DNA from: an uncultured Chthonomonadales bacterium
GTDB taxonomy: Bacteria > Armatimonadota > Chthonomonadetes > Chthonomonadales > CAJBBX01
Reading direction: 5' to 3'
DNA: 64,000 bases
NCBI GenBank assembly: GCA_938005745.1
Contig: CALLMM010000007.1
Location: 1-64,000 of the forward strand
Of the stretch, positions 43,134 through 54,139 are shown piece by piece. How positions within the stretch are numbered: the stretch's first letter is position 1; each line of letters begins with the position of its first letter. The position numbers were made by a program, and so were the translations under genes. The notes beneath the pieces were generated by a model, which was given only the letters and a program-made list of their open reading frames with translations, was not told where the DNA came from and did not search any database.

Positions 43134-44714
43134 ATGGATCCAATCATTCGTCGCGCACTGATCAGCGTGTCTGATAAGAGCGGGCTGATCCCCTTCGCGC
43201 AGGGGCTGTCGGAGATGGGCGTGGAGATCGTCTCTACCGGAGGAACCGCGCAGGCTCTGATGGAGGCGGGGATCTCCGTTCGTAGCATCAGCGACTTGAC
43301 GCGCTTCCCGGAGATGCTGGACGGGCGCATCAAGACGCTTCATCCCGTCGTGCACGGGGGGCTGCTGGCGCGCCGCGACCTGCCGGAACACATGCAGACC
43401 CTTGCCGAGCACGGGATCGGAACCATTGACCTGCTCTGCGTCAATCTCTACCCTTTCGCGCAGACCATCGCGAAACCGGACGTTTCGCTGGAGGAGGCGA
43501 TCGAGAATATCGATATCGGCGGTCCGGCGATGATCCGATCGGCGTCTAAAAACCATGCTTCGGTAACAGTGGTGGTGCATCCCGAAGACTATGACCGCGT
43601 TCTGGAGGAGATGCGCGCAAACAACGGCGCAACCACGCTTGCCCTGCGGCAACGCCTCGCCGCTGCCGCCATCGCCCATACCGCGCGCTATGATGCGATG
43701 ATTGCCGACTTTCTCACCAGCCGCTACCTGCCCGAAGAGCCGTTTCCCCGCGAACTCTCCCGCTACACGCGCGCACAGCTGTGCCGTTATGGCGAGAACC
43801 CGCATCAGCGCGCCGCCTTCTATCGCGAACCGAACGTAACCGAGCCGTGTATCGGCACGGCGCGCCAGCTGCACGGAAAGGAGCTCTCCTTCAACAACCT
43901 GTTCGATCTGAACGCCGCGCTGGAGACCGTTAAAGAGTTTCTGGAGGCTCCCGCCGCTGTTATCATCAAGCATGCCAATCCCTGCGGAGCCGCCCTCGGC
44001 GAGACGCTGGCGGAGGCGTTTCGACGCGCCCGCGAAGGCGATCCGATCTCTGCTTTTGGCGGCATTCTGGCGGTCAACCGCGTTCTGGACGCCGCCACCG
44101 CGGAGGAGATCACCGGGAAAAACACCTTCTTTGAAGCGATTATTGCGCCGGGTTATGAGGCGGAGGCGATCCCCATTCTGACCGAACGCAAGAAGTGGGG
44201 CGCGAACCTGCGGCTGATGGAGGTAGGATCGCTGGAAGGATGGCAGTCGAAGGCGCGGGGCATGGATGTCAAGAAACTTGTCGGCGGGATGCTGGTTCAG
44301 GATCGGGACCTGAAGATCGTCTCCGAAGGGGAGCTGAAGACCGTTACCGAGCGCGCTCCGACGGCAGAGGAGACGGCGGAGCTTCTCTTCGCCTGGAGGG
44401 TGGTCAGGCACGTGAAGTCGAACGCCATCGTCTTCACGAAGAGGAGACAGGTGATCGGCGTGGGAGCGGGACAGATGAACCGGCTGCAGTCGGTGAGGCT
44501 GGCGGTCGGTCAGTCCGGCGAGAAGGCGCAAGGCGCGGTGATGGCTTCAGACGCCTTCTTCCCGTTCCCGGACGGACCGCAGGCTGCTATAGACGCGGGG
44601 ATCACGGCGATCATTCAGCCGGGCGGGTCGGTGAAGGATCAGGAGACCATTGACCTGTGCAATCAGCGCGGGATTGCGATGGTTTTCACAGGAATGCGGC
44701 ATTTCCTGCACTGA
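43134..44714 (+). CDS. purH: Bifunctional AICAR transformylase / IMP cyclohydrolase PurH
   Basis: A 526-residue enzyme doing the last two steps of IMP synthesis: AICAR (ZMP) formylation and ring closure. The N-terminal MGS-like IMP cyclohydrolase domain starts RRALISVSDKSGLIPFAQGL and contains STGGTAQALMEAGISVR and MLDGRIKTLHPVVHGGLLAR. The transformylase domain shows KHANPCGAA, SAFGGILAVNRVLDA and the final GSVKDQETIDLCNQRGIAMV, FTGMRHFLH. The start at 43134 has GGAGG 7 nt upstream. It is controlled by the ZTP riboswitch directly upstream. Confidence 0.97.
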   Translation: MDPIIRRALISVSDKSGLIPFAQGLSEMGVEIVSTGGTAQALMEAGISVRSISDLTRFPEMLDGRIKTLHPVVHGGLLARRDLPEHMQTLAEHGIGTIDLLCVNLYPFAQTIAKPDVSLEEAIENIDIGGPAMIRSASKNHASVTVVVHPEDYDRVLEEMRANNGATTLALRQRLAAAAIAHTARYDAMIADFLTSRYLPEEPFPRELSRYTRAQLCRYGENPHQRAAFYREPNVTEPCIGTARQLHGKELSFNNLFDLNAALETVKEFLEAPAAVIIKHANPCGAALGETLAEAFRRAREGDPISAFGGILAVNRVLDAATAEEITGKNTFFEAIIAPGYEAEAIPILTERKKWGANLRLMEVGSLEGWQSKARGMDVKKLVGGMLVQDRDLKIVSEGELKTVTERAPTAEETAELLFAWRVVRHVKSNAIVFTKRRQVIGVGAGQMNRLQSVRLAVGQSGEKAQGAVMASDAFFPFPDGPQAAIDAGITAIIQPGGSVKDQETIDLCNQRGIAMVFTGMRHFLH

Positions 44715-44718
44715 TCGG

Positions 44719-44856
44719 TCAACGGGCGGCGTCAACAGCGGCGTTGAGCGACTCTTTTGCCGCCTCCGAACGGGCGCTCTTCGCCATCCTCGTCGAGACG
44801 ATTCCGCAGACAATCAGCAGGAAGAACAGCAGGGCGTAGACCATACGCCAGTTCAT
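44719..44856 (-). CDS. Small single-pass membrane protein
   Basis: A 45-residue protein: NWRMVYALLFFLLIVCGIVS is a membrane helix, followed by a charged tail (TRMAKSARSEAAKESLNAAV). GGGAGG lies six nt before the ATG. It converges on purH with only 4 nt between stop codons. Function unknown. Confidence 0.6.
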   Translation of the reverse strand: MNWRMVYALLFFLLIVCGIVSTRMAKSARSEAAKESLNAAVDAAR

Positions 44857-45158
44857 TGGAAGCCTCCCAGCAGATGACCGGTAATTCGTTAGACGAACGA
44901 TGCAGCGCATTTGTTCTGCAAAATGAGAGAAATCAGAGACAACAGGCATATCTATCAGCCTGCTGTCTCTTTTTTCCACATATGCGCGCCATTTCCCGAT
45001 GAAACCGCTTCTGAGCTTCCAACTGCTCCGACGTAACGGCTGCCGGAAATGTGTCGGATCCGCAGGAGAGCCTTATCCTGAAGTGTGAATCTTATACGGA
45101 AGGACGAATATAATCCGTATGATGCGCCTGAGCCGATCATGATAGGAAGGAGAATCGC
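44857..45158. other. Intergenic region upstream of the aldo/keto reductase
   Basis: Holds the terminator at 44936-44975 and, before the reductase gene, a TATAAT box (45109-45114) without a good -35 at the usual distance. No coding frame or recognised RNA is seen. Confidence 0.5.
44936..44975 (+). terminator. Intrinsic terminator downstream of purH
   Basis: GAGACA(A)CAGGC / GCCTG(C)TGTCTC form an 11-bp stem with one mismatch, followed by a run of six or more T on the plus strand. It is 220 nt past purH, so a purH transcript ending here would run antisense across the small membrane protein gene. Confidence 0.85.
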
Positions 45159-46112
45159 ATGCAGTACCGCCGACTGGGCAGCAGCGGAATGCGCGTCAGT
45201 GAGGTCTGTCTGGGTTCCTGGCTTACCTACGGCAACGCAACCGATGCGAAGACCGCCGAAGCCTGTGTAGATAAAGCCTTTGAAGTGGGCATCAACTTCT
45301 TTGATACCGCCAACGTGTATGCGGGAGGCAGGGCGGAAGAGGTCTGGGGAGAGATTTTCAAGAAGTACGACCGCGACGACTTCGTCATTGCCACGAAGGT
45401 CTACTTCCCGATGGGCGACGGTCCCAACGACCGCGGACTGTCGCGCAAGCATATCCGGGAGCAGTGCGAACGCAGCCTGAAACGTCTGCAGATGGACTAC
45501 ATAGACCTCTATCAGTGCCATCGCTATGACAGCGATACGCCGCTGGAGGAGACGCTGCGCGCTCTGGACGATCTGATCACCGCGGGGAAGGTTCTCTATA
45601 TCGGGTTCAGCGAGTGGCCCGCCCACCGCATCGCGGAGGCGGTAACCCTGCAGAAGATGCTGAACTTTGACCGCTTTGTCTCCAGCCAGCCCTACTACAA
45701 CATGATCGGCAGGGGGATTGAGCGCGAGATTATGCCGCTGTGCCATCGCGAGGGGATCGGTCAGATCGTCTTCTCGCCGCTGGCGCAGGGCATCCTGACC
45801 GGCAAGTACAAACCGGGACAGCCTCTGCCTGCCGACAGCCGCGCAGCCGATCCCCGGCAGAACATGTTCATGAATCAGGGGAAGCTGGATAATTCGCTGC
45901 TGGAGCGCGTGCAGAGACTGCAGCCGATTGCGGATCGCGAGGGTCTGACGCTGGCGCAGCTTGCGCTGGCGTGGATACTGCAGCGTCCGGAGGTGTCCAG
46001 CGTGATCATCGGGGCTTCGCGTCCCTCGCAGATAGAAGAGAACGCGGGCGCGTCGAGCAGGACGCTCAGCGCAGAGACAATGGAGGAGATCAACGTGCTG
46101 TTTCCGCTTTAG
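45159..46112 (+). CDS. Aldo/keto reductase (Kv-beta-like)
   Basis: A 317-residue NADPH-dependent oxidoreductase of the aldo/keto barrel family. It opens MQYRRLGSSGMRVSEVCLGS. The catalytic tetrad is visible: Asp in FFDTANVY, Tyr in NVYAGGRAEE, Lys in IATKVYFP and His in YQCHRYD. The C-terminal NADP-binding block VIIGASRPSQIEENAGA is present. Sequence type is nearest the voltage-gated channel beta/YghZ group. Substrate unknown. AAGGAG precedes the ATG. Confidence 0.92.
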   Translation: MQYRRLGSSGMRVSEVCLGSWLTYGNATDAKTAEACVDKAFEVGINFFDTANVYAGGRAEEVWGEIFKKYDRDDFVIATKVYFPMGDGPNDRGLSRKHIREQCERSLKRLQMDYIDLYQCHRYDSDTPLEETLRALDDLITAGKVLYIGFSEWPAHRIAEAVTLQKMLNFDRFVSSQPYYNMIGRGIEREIMPLCHREGIGQIVFSPLAQGILTGKYKPGQPLPADSRAADPRQNMFMNQGKLDNSLLERVQRLQPIADREGLTLAQLALAWILQRPEVSSVIIGASRPSQIEENAGASSRTLSAETMEEINVLFPL

Positions 46113-46119
46113 AAGGTGC

Positions 46120-46153
46120 GCGGCGGAGGCTGGAGCGTTCCAGCCTCCGCCGC
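46120..46153. terminator. Terminator between the reductase and hspR
   Basis: A 15-bp perfect inverted repeat (46120-46134 and 46139-46153, core GGCGGAGGCTGGA) with a 4-nt loop, filling the gap between two convergent genes. No strong T-run on either side. Confidence 0.75.
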
Positions 46154-46154
46154 C

Positions 46155-46475
46155 TTATCGACTCCGGTTCTGCTGAAGAAGCTGCATCTCCTGGCGCATA
46201 CGATCCATCTGCTCCTGCATCTCCTCAATCTTTTTCAACAGGTCCAGTATCACCTCAACTCCGGCAAGATTGACGCCCATCTCCTGCGTGAAACGGCGTA
46301 TCTGCCGCAATCGCTCAATATCCGCTTCCGAATAGACGCGATTTTTATTATTCACTCGTCTTGGCGTGACCAGTCCCTGCTGTTCATACAGCCGGATCGT
46401 CTGCGGATGCATTCCAGTCAGTTGAGAGACGATACTTATCATATAGACCGGCTCATGCCGATCATGCACTGGCAT
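46155..46475 (-). CDS. hspR: Heat-shock repressor HspR (MerR family)
   Basis: A 106-residue MerR-type regulator: YMISIVSQLTGMHPQTIRLY and EQQGLVTPRRVNNKNRVYSE are the HspR DNA-binding signature, then a coiled-coil dimerisation helix (VEVILDLLKKIEEMQEQMDR). HspR represses the dnaK operon and is itself assisted by DnaK. It is the third gene of dnaK-dnaJ-hspR, as in Actinobacteria. The ATG at 46475 has GGGGAGG 7 nt upstream. Confidence 0.9.
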   Translation of the reverse strand: MPVHDRHEPVYMISIVSQLTGMHPQTIRLYEQQGLVTPRRVNNKNRVYSEADIERLRQIRRFTQEMGVNLAGVEVILDLLKKIEEMQEQMDRMRQEMQLLQQNRSR

Positions 46476-46518
46476 AGACACACCTCCCCTTCAGCCGATC
46501 ATCTCACCCTGACCGGCT

Positions 46519-47526
46519 CTATGCGCTGACTTTATCTCCGCGCAGTCGCGCAAGCTCCGTCAAGAGCTGCCTCTCTCGCGGAGACAGGTCTTTAGGCACG
46601 GATATCTTGATGCGAACATAGAGGTCGCCCGGACGCTTGTCTTTCAGCCCGGGCATCCCCTGTCCGGCGATACGTATCTTCTGACCGCTCTGCACGCCCG
46701 CCGGAACATTCAGCGTGCGATGTCCGTTGAGTGTCTTCACGCTGATCTCCCCGCCGAGAGCCGCGATCGTGTAGGGAATGACCGCATCGGTGTAGAGGTC
46801 GCTTCCCTGCCGCTCAAAGTACTCATGCGGCTTGATACGGATCAGAAGATACAGGTCTCCCCGTTTCCCGGAAAGTCCTGCCGCGCCCTCCCCCGTCAAT
46901 CTTACGCGCTGTCCCTCGTTCACTCCGGCTGGGATCTTCACCTCCACGCGGCGCGAACTGGCGATCCTGCCCTCGCCGCGGCAGTCGGGACAGATCTGCC
47001 CCATATCCAGCCCGCCGCGAGCGCTGCGCAGCATCCCCATCCCACCGCATCGGACGCAAAGATCCTCCATGCGAAGGTTCAGGGTCTTCGTAACCCCTTT
47101 GATCGCCTCCTCCAGAGTCAAATCCAGCCCGAACTCGACATCCTCACCGCGATCCGCCGCGCGCTGAGACCGGTTGCGAAACCCACCGAACAGGCTGTCA
47201 AACAGATCGTTCAGCCCGCTCGCTCCGGCGGTATCCCAGCCTACATCCGGCGAAGCGTAACCGGTCCCAGCCCGCGAGTCGGCTTGCGAGTAGCTCTTCC
47301 ACTGATCGCCAAAGCTGTCATACTGGGCGCGCTTATGCGGATCGCTGAGGACATCGTACGCCTCGCTGATCTGCTTGAACTTCTCCTCCGCCGTGGAGTC
47401 GCCGGGGTTGACGTCGGGATGGTATTTACGCGCCAGTTTCCTGTACGCCGCTTTAATCTCCTTCTCATCCGCCGTCCGGCTGACTCCCAGTATCGCGTAG
47501 TAGTCCTTGTACTGTGGTCTATTCAC
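46519..47526 (-). CDS. dnaJ: DnaJ-family co-chaperone with half zinc finger
   Basis: A 335-residue co-chaperone: J domain ([23 protein letters not shown] in YHPDVNPG), a Gly-poor linker containing [11 protein letters not shown], and C-terminal substrate domains ([35 protein letters not shown]). Only two zinc-finger motifs are present (CVRCGG and CPDCRG) instead of the four CxxCxGxG of full DnaJ, so it is intermediate between DnaJ and CbpA. It lies between dnaK and hspR; no grpE is present in this block. Confidence 0.92.
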   Translation of the reverse strand: MNRPQYKDYYAILGVSRTADEKEIKAAYRKLARKYHPDVNPGDSTAEEKFKQISEAYDVLSDPHKRAQYDSFGDQWKSYSQADSRAGTGYASPDVGWDTAGASGLNDLFDSLFGGFRNRSQRAADRGEDVEFGLDLTLEEAIKGVTKTLNLRMEDLCVRCGGMGMLRSARGGLDMGQICPDCRGEGRIASSRRVEVKIPAGVNEGQRVRLTGEGAAGLSGKRGDLYLLIRIKPHEYFERQGSDLYTDAVIPYTIAALGGEISVKTLNGHRTLNVPAGVQSGQKIRIAGQGMPGLKDKRPGDLYVRIKISVPKDLSPRERQLLTELARLRGDKVSA

Positions 47527-47567
47527 GCCCGTATGCCCTTCCGGCAGACAGCGTCTGCCCTAGACGA

Positions 47568-49412
<1,845 letters not shown>

Positions 49413-49451
49413 TCAGTTACCTCCAGATAATCGGATAACGAGAGCATGTAA

Positions 49452-49475
49452 CGATTGCAGTCGGGACTGCAATCG
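49452..49475. repeat. 24-bp near-continuous palindrome upstream of dnaK
   Basis: CGATTGCAGTC and GACTGCAATCG are perfect inverse copies separated by GG. The central gap is too short for the whole repeat to form an RNA hairpin, which favours a protein-binding DNA operator. It lies in the expected dnaK leader, 40-63 bases upstream of the start. Confidence 0.55.
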
Positions 49476-49507
49476 GAGATACATTTCAGTGTGAGAATCG
49501 CATACCA

Positions 49508-49528
49508 ATTTAGTGCGACTCTATCAAG
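49508..49528 (-). promoter_or_regulatory. HAIR-like (HspR) operator of dnaK
   Basis: Read on the minus strand it is CTTGATA-N7-ACTAAAT, against the HspR consensus CTTGAGT-N7-ACTCAAG: 10 of 14 bases match and the 7-nt spacing is exact. TTGATA within it could be a -35 box with TATGCG 17 nt downstream. With hspR in the operon, autoregulation is expected. Confidence 0.4.
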
Positions 49529-49620
49529 TCAATATACGAACGGAATCGTTTTCAGGTTGCGCGAATTTTCAACGATTTTCGGGGGAGGAGAGCAGGGGCG
49601 GAAAACAGGTGAGGCTTCCG

Positions 49621-49884
49621 CTAACCGCCCGCGATGGCAGGGGAGAAGTAGATGTCGGCGTCCGCCGCAATGCGCGCGTTCAGACGGGAGGGGATCTGTA
49701 TTCCGTTGACAAAGACCGCCAGTCCGGAACGCAGACGCTCTCCCTCCACCAGTCGCGCCTTCAGACCCGGATACTGGCTGTCCAGGCTCTCGATCAGTTC
49801 GCCCAGCGTCGAACCGGAGGCGGAGACCACCGCTTCGCCTCCAGCCATTTCACGCAAAGGAGCAGGAAGATGGACGGTGGTCAT
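49621..49884 (-). CDS. MoaD/ThiS-family sulfur-carrier protein
   Basis: An 87-residue ubiquitin-fold protein: VHLPAPLREMAGGEAVVSAS at the start, LGELIESLDSQYPGLKARLV in the middle and FSPAIAGG at the end. The C-terminal GG is the site of adenylation and thiocarboxylation. It overlaps the molybdopterin subunit gene by 4 bp and is co-transcribed, so it may supply sulfur for cofactor synthesis. Confidence 0.85.
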   Translation of the reverse strand: MTTVHLPAPLREMAGGEAVVSASGSTLGELIESLDSQYPGLKARLVEGERLRSGLAVFVNGIQIPSRLNARIAADADIYFSPAIAGG

Positions 49885-52157
49885 GCGCGGGCGCTGTTCT
49901 TCGCCATGATCTCCGCACAGAGCCTTGCCGGGGAGATCGGAAGCGTGGTCATCCGCACGCCGACCGCGTCATAGATGGCGTTGGATATCGCCGCCGGAGG
50001 AGGGACGATCGGGACCTCTCCCACGCCGCGTACGCCGTAGGGATGATCGGGATTGAAGACCTCTACCAGGATGGTTTCGATCATCGGAATGTCGAGGGCG
50101 GTCGGCATCCGGTAGTCGAGCAGCGAGGCGTTGCGGAGCGACCCGTTCTCGTCGTAGATATACTCCTCGTTCAACGCCCAGCCGATTCCCTGCGCCACGC
50201 CGCCCTGCATCTGCCCCTCCACATAGGAGGGATGGATCGCCTTACCGACATCCTGTACGGCGGTATAACGCAGGATCTCCACCTTCCCGGTCTCGACATC
50301 CACCTCAACATCCACGATATGGGTCGCGAAGGCTCCACTGCGATTATGCGGCGTCGTAGTTACTGAGGTAACCACCTGCTGCCCCTGCTCGCTGATGAGG
50401 TTCGCCGCCTCAACCAGGTTGACGCTCTTATCGCCCGCGCTGTACCGATCACCCTCTACCGTGACCGATTCCGGATCCACCTCCCAGATCGCCGCCAGCT
50501 TCGCCGCGATCTCCCTCTGCATCTGCTTTGCCAGCGCATACGCGGCGTATCCGGTTCCGAAGGTAACCCGGCTGCCTCCGGTAACATCGTTATATCCCAC
50601 CGTATCCGTGTCCACAACCTGCGGGCGCACGCGCTCATATGCGATGCCAAACGCCTCCGCAAACTGCATGGCGATGGAGGCGCGTGTGCCGCCAATGTCG
50701 GTAGAGCCTTCCAGCAGCGCAACCGTTCCGTCGGGATTGAGACGTCCGGTGCACGAGGAGGTGCCGCCCCAGTTCATCCAGTAGCCGCTGGCGACCCCGC
50801 GCCCGCGTCGTCTGCTGCTTCCCGCCTCCTTCACCAGAGGCGTTTTCCAGTGTTCGGACGCCTGCGCCGCCTCCACGCATTCGATCGCGCCGATCCGGGT
50901 GTAGGGAGGTCCAAACGGACGCCAGTCGCCCTCTTTCGCCCCGTTCTTTCGGCGAAACTCCAGCGGATCCATGCCGAGTTTCTCGCAGATCTCATCCATG
51001 ACCACTTCCGCCGCGAACTCCGCCTGCGTAGCGCCCGGCGCGCGATAGGCGTTCGATTTCGGCTTGTTCACCAGCACATCGAAGCCGTCAATCCGCACAT
51101 TCTTCAGGCGGTACGGCGCAAAGACCGTTGTGCATCCCGCTCCTATCGGAGACCCCGGATAGGCTCCGGCTTCAAAGGCGAGATAGGCGTGCGCCGCCGT
51201 GATGTTGCCCTGCGCGTCCGCCCCGACCTTCACCTTCATATAGGTTCCTGGAGTCGGTCCCGTCGCGGCAAGCACCTCCGCCCGGTCCATCACCATCTTC
51301 ACCGGGCGACCGGCTTTGCGGGAGAGCAGCGCAGCGACCGGCTCCAGATAGACCGATATCTTCCCGCCGAAACCGCCGCCGATCTCCGTCGGGACGACCT
51401 TCACCTGCGAGATGGGATGTTTGAGGATCTGCGCAACCTGTTCGCGCACCGAGAACGCACCCTGCGTACTGCACCAGATGGTCAACTGTCCGTCATCGCG
51501 CCACTCCGCTACCGCCGCATGCGGCTCGATATAGCCCTGATGCACGGTATGCGTGACGAACTCGCGCTCCACGACGACGGACGCCTCGCGGAATCCCTGT
51601 TCGATATCGCCCTCTTCCGCAATCAGGTGCGAGGCGATATTGCTCGGATGCTCCGACCGCTGCCCCATGGTGTCGGTGAAGAGGTCTTCGTGTAGGAGGG
51701 GGGCGTCTGCCGCCATCGCCTTCCGCACATCCAGCACGGGGGGAAGCGGCTCATAGTCAACTTTGATCCGCTTCAACGCCTCCAGCGCGACATGGGGAGA
51801 GACGGCAGCCACCGCCGCCACCGCATGTCCCTGATAGAGAACCTTGCCGGAAGCCATGATGTTGTGGCTGGCGTCGCGCATATTCACATCGCCGCCCTCG
51901 CCCACCGCCAGCACCACATCCACATCGGGGAGGTCTTCTGCGGTAACGACCGCCAGCACGCCGGGATAGCGCTCCGCCTCACGGGTGTCTATGCCGCGTA
52001 TGCGTGCGTGCGCATGGGGACTGCGGAGAATCTTGCCGTGAATCATGCGCGGCAGCGTTACATCCGCGCCATAGACGGCTCTTCCCGTAACCTTATCCAC
52101 GCCGTCCGGACGAACCGGCCGCGTTCCGATTACGCGATACTGTTTCTCAGTTGTCAT
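49881..52157 (-). CDS. Xanthine dehydrogenase-type molybdenum subunit
   Basis: A 758-residue molybdenum hydroxylase large subunit. It opens YRVIGTRPVRPDGVDKVTGR and has IGGGFGGKISVYLEPVAAL, the active-site loop AYRAPGATQAEFAAEV, and the catalytic-Glu region YGVRGVGEVPIVPPPAAISN. The AYRAPG loop fits xanthine/purine or aromatic hydroxylases rather than form-I CO dehydrogenase (AYRCSFR). The partner subunits are the 2Fe-2S protein immediately upstream and the FAD protein at 54140-55015. The substrate is unknown. It overlaps both neighbours by 4 bp. Confidence 0.92.
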   Translation of the reverse strand: MTTEKQYRVIGTRPVRPDGVDKVTGRAVYGADVTLPRMIHGKILRSPHAHARIRGIDTREAERYPGVLAVVTAEDLPDVDVVLAVGEGGDVNMRDASHNIMASGKVLYQGHAVAAVAAVSPHVALEALKRIKVDYEPLPPVLDVRKAMAADAPLLHEDLFTDTMGQRSEHPSNIASHLIAEEGDIEQGFREASVVVEREFVTHTVHQGYIEPHAAVAEWRDDGQLTIWCSTQGAFSVREQVAQILKHPISQVKVVPTEIGGGFGGKISVYLEPVAALLSRKAGRPVKMVMDRAEVLAATGPTPGTYMKVKVGADAQGNITAAHAYLAFEAGAYPGSPIGAGCTTVFAPYRLKNVRIDGFDVLVNKPKSNAYRAPGATQAEFAAEVVMDEICEKLGMDPLEFRRKNGAKEGDWRPFGPPYTRIGAIECVEAAQASEHWKTPLVKEAGSSRRRGRGVASGYWMNWGGTSSCTGRLNPDGTVALLEGSTDIGGTRASIAMQFAEAFGIAYERVRPQVVDTDTVGYNDVTGGSRVTFGTGYAAYALAKQMQREIAAKLAAIWEVDPESVTVEGDRYSAGDKSVNLVEAANLISEQGQQVVTSVTTTPHNRSGAFATHIVDVEVDVETGKVEILRYTAVQDVGKAIHPSYVEGQMQGGVAQGIGWALNEEYIYDENGSLRNASLLDYRMPTALDIPMIETILVEVFNPDHPYGVRGVGEVPIVPPPAAISNAIYDAVGVRMTTLPISPARLCAEIMAKNSARA

Positions 52158-52651
52158 GCTTCTCCTCGCATCTCCGCCGCCGCCTTCTGCACGGCGCGTA
52201 CGATCTTGTCATAGCCGGTGCAACGACACAGATTACCTGCCAGCCACCAGCGTATCTGCTCCTCCGTCGGGCTCGGATTCGCCTGCAGAAGCGCGGTCGC
52301 CGCGACGATGAAACCGGGCGTGCAGAATCCGCACTGCAGCGCCGCCTCCTCCAGAAAAGAGCGCTGCACGGGGGTCAGCCCCTTCTCACCGCGAATTCCC
52401 TCGACCGTTGTTATCTCCGCGCCTTCCGTTTCCACCGCCAGAACCAAGCAGGAGTTCACCAGACGACCGTCCAGCAGGACGCTGCATGCGCCGCAGTTTC
52501 CGTTGCTGCAGCCCTCCTTCGTCCCGGTCAGACCCAGACGGTCGCGCAGAACCTCCAGCAGCGTCTCTCTCGGTTCGCAGAGCCACTCCGTCGGCTCTCC
52601 GTTCACCGTCGCGCTTACGGTAACCTTGCCAGACATCAGTGAAATAGCCAT
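52154..52651 (-). CDS. 2Fe-2S subunit of the molybdenum hydroxylase
   Basis: A 165-residue protein binding two [2Fe-2S] clusters: plant-type motif GCSNGNCGACSVLLDGRLVN (about 55-75) and the C-terminal four-helix motif CGFCTPGFIV with NLCRCTGYDKIV. It passes electrons from molybdenum to FAD. Stop overlaps the large-subunit start by 4 bp. An internal start at 52636 is possible; neither has a strong ribosome site. Confidence 0.95.
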   Translation of the reverse strand: MAISLMSGKVTVSATVNGEPTEWLCEPRETLLEVLRDRLGLTGTKEGCSNGNCGACSVLLDGRLVNSCLVLAVETEGAEITTVEGIRGEKGLTPVQRSFLEEAALQCGFCTPGFIVAATALLQANPSPTEEQIRWWLAGNLCRCTGYDKIVRAVQKAAAEMRGEA

Positions 52652-52666
52652 CGCCGATCTGAATCC

Positions 52667-54127
52667 TTATCTAAGCGAGATAAAGTCTATGAAACCTCGT
52701 TCGACATTGACGCCGGTCAGCCTCACCGTCAGCCGGTCTCCCACATCGAAACTGTCTCTGCCGGAGACCAGCATCCCCTCCACAGGCGGATCGAAGATCC
52801 GCACCCATGTCCCCCGGCTGGTCGCCCCCGTCACCAGCGCGTCGAAGGTATCTCCGACACGATCCGAAAGCAGCATCGCCGCCGCGGACTTGCGGATCTG
52901 CCGCTCCACCTTGTTGGCGGCGTTCTCCTGCTCCGTGCAGTGGACAGCCAGCTCCTCCAGATCCCGCACCGTGTAGGGAGAACGTCTTCCCTCCAGCGCC
53001 GCTTTGATCAGCCGCTGTGTGATCAGGTCGGGGTAGCGGCGGTTTGGCGCTGTGGAGTGCGAGTAGTCGCGCACCGCCAGCCCAAAATGCCCGATCGCCT
53101 CCTCACCCGGCGTCTGAACCACATACTCCCCTGATCCCAGCATCTTCACCACCGCCAGTGAGAGATCGGGAAAGCGGAGCGGGTCTTCGCGATGACGCGC
53201 CCGTAGAAACCTCGCCAGCGCGCGCGCATTCGGCTCCGCCGGAAGGCGATACCCGTACTCCGCCGCCAGCCGCTCAATCCGATCCCATCGCTCCGGCGAG
53301 CGTACCACCCGGCGCAGTGAGGGATAGCCCCGCTGCTCTAGAAACTGCGCGGTAACGCTGTTGGCGGCAATCATAAAGTCTTCGATGATCTCCTGCGCGC
53401 GATTCTGCGGCTCGTAGCGCATCTCCGCCACTTCGCCGTCCTGCATAACAGGACGCGCCTCGATCGTCTCCAGATCGAGCGCGCCGCGCTCCTCCCGCCG
53501 TTCGCGCAGCCTTTCAGCAGCCTGATCCTGCAGTTTCAACTGCCGTTCGGCTCCGGGCAGAGCCTGCATCGCCTCCGGCATCTCTCCTTCGCCGTCCAGC
53601 CACTCCGAAACGCCGTTGTAGGTCAGCTTCGCCCGGTTTCGCACTCTGGCGCGATAGATCTCCCAGCCGCCGAGAGACCCATTTGCCAGTACCACATACG
53701 AGACAACTACCGCCAGACGATCCTCATTCTCGTTCAGGGAGGTCAGATCGGTGGAGAGCCGTTCCGGCAGCATCGGGAAGATCCGGACGCCGGTGTAGAC
53801 CGAGGTGGTGTTATGGCGCGCATGACGGTCTACCGGGCTGCCCTTCTTCACCAGCGCGTCCACATCCGCTACCGCCACCCGAACGCGGATCGCACCGTCA
53901 CCAGGCTCCTCCGCCATCGTCAACTGGTCCAGGTCGCGCGAGTCGTCGTTATCTATCGAGACCCAGTCCAGGCTTCGCAAATCGCGGATGTCGGGTCCGC
54001 TCTCCTGCGCCGGTCCGGTCAACTGCTCTACCTGCCGGAGCGTCTCCGGGTCGAAATCCGGTTGCAGCCCCCGCTCCAGCATCGCGCTCCAGGCAAGCGC
54101 CTCCAGATCAACATGCCGCTGGCTCAT
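52667..54127 (-). CDS. RNase II/R-family exoribonuclease (RNB domain)
   Basis: A 486-residue protein centred on an RNB catalytic domain. WVSIDNDDSRDLDQLTMAE (about residues 53-72) holds the metal-binding aspartates, and FGLAVRDYSHSTAPNRRYPD closes the domain. A short S1-like tail follows (GTWVRIFDPPVEGMLVSGRD). No N-terminal cold-shock domains are visible, so it is smaller than RNase R or RNase II. Its place inside the molybdenum-hydroxylase operon, 15 nt from one subunit gene and 12 nt from another, is unusual. Confidence 0.9.
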   Translation of the reverse strand: MSQRHVDLEALAWSAMLERGLQPDFDPETLRQVEQLTGPAQESGPDIRDLRSLDWVSIDNDDSRDLDQLTMAEEPGDGAIRVRVAVADVDALVKKGSPVDRHARHNTTSVYTGVRIFPMLPERLSTDLTSLNENEDRLAVVVSYVVLANGSLGGWEIYRARVRNRAKLTYNGVSEWLDGEGEMPEAMQALPGAERQLKLQDQAAERLRERREERGALDLETIEARPVMQDGEVAEMRYEPQNRAQEIIEDFMIAANSVTAQFLEQRGYPSLRRVVRSPERWDRIERLAAEYGYRLPAEPNARALARFLRARHREDPLRFPDLSLAVVKMLGSGEYVVQTPGEEAIGHFGLAVRDYSHSTAPNRRYPDLITQRLIKAALEGRRSPYTVRDLEELAVHCTEQENAANKVERQIRKSAAAMLLSDRVGDTFDALVTGATSRGTWVRIFDPPVEGMLVSGRDSFDVGDRLTVRLTGVNVERGFIDFISLR

Positions 54128-54139
54128 CCGTTCACCGCG

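Noticed and set aside
43128-44531. 467-codon minus-strand open frame
   Set aside because: Antisense to purH, Arg/Leu/Gln-rich composition, no recognisable domain.
49452-49475. CIRCE element for HrcA
   Set aside because: The palindrome does not match TTAGCACTC-N9-GAGTGCTAA and has a 2-nt, not 9-nt, spacer.
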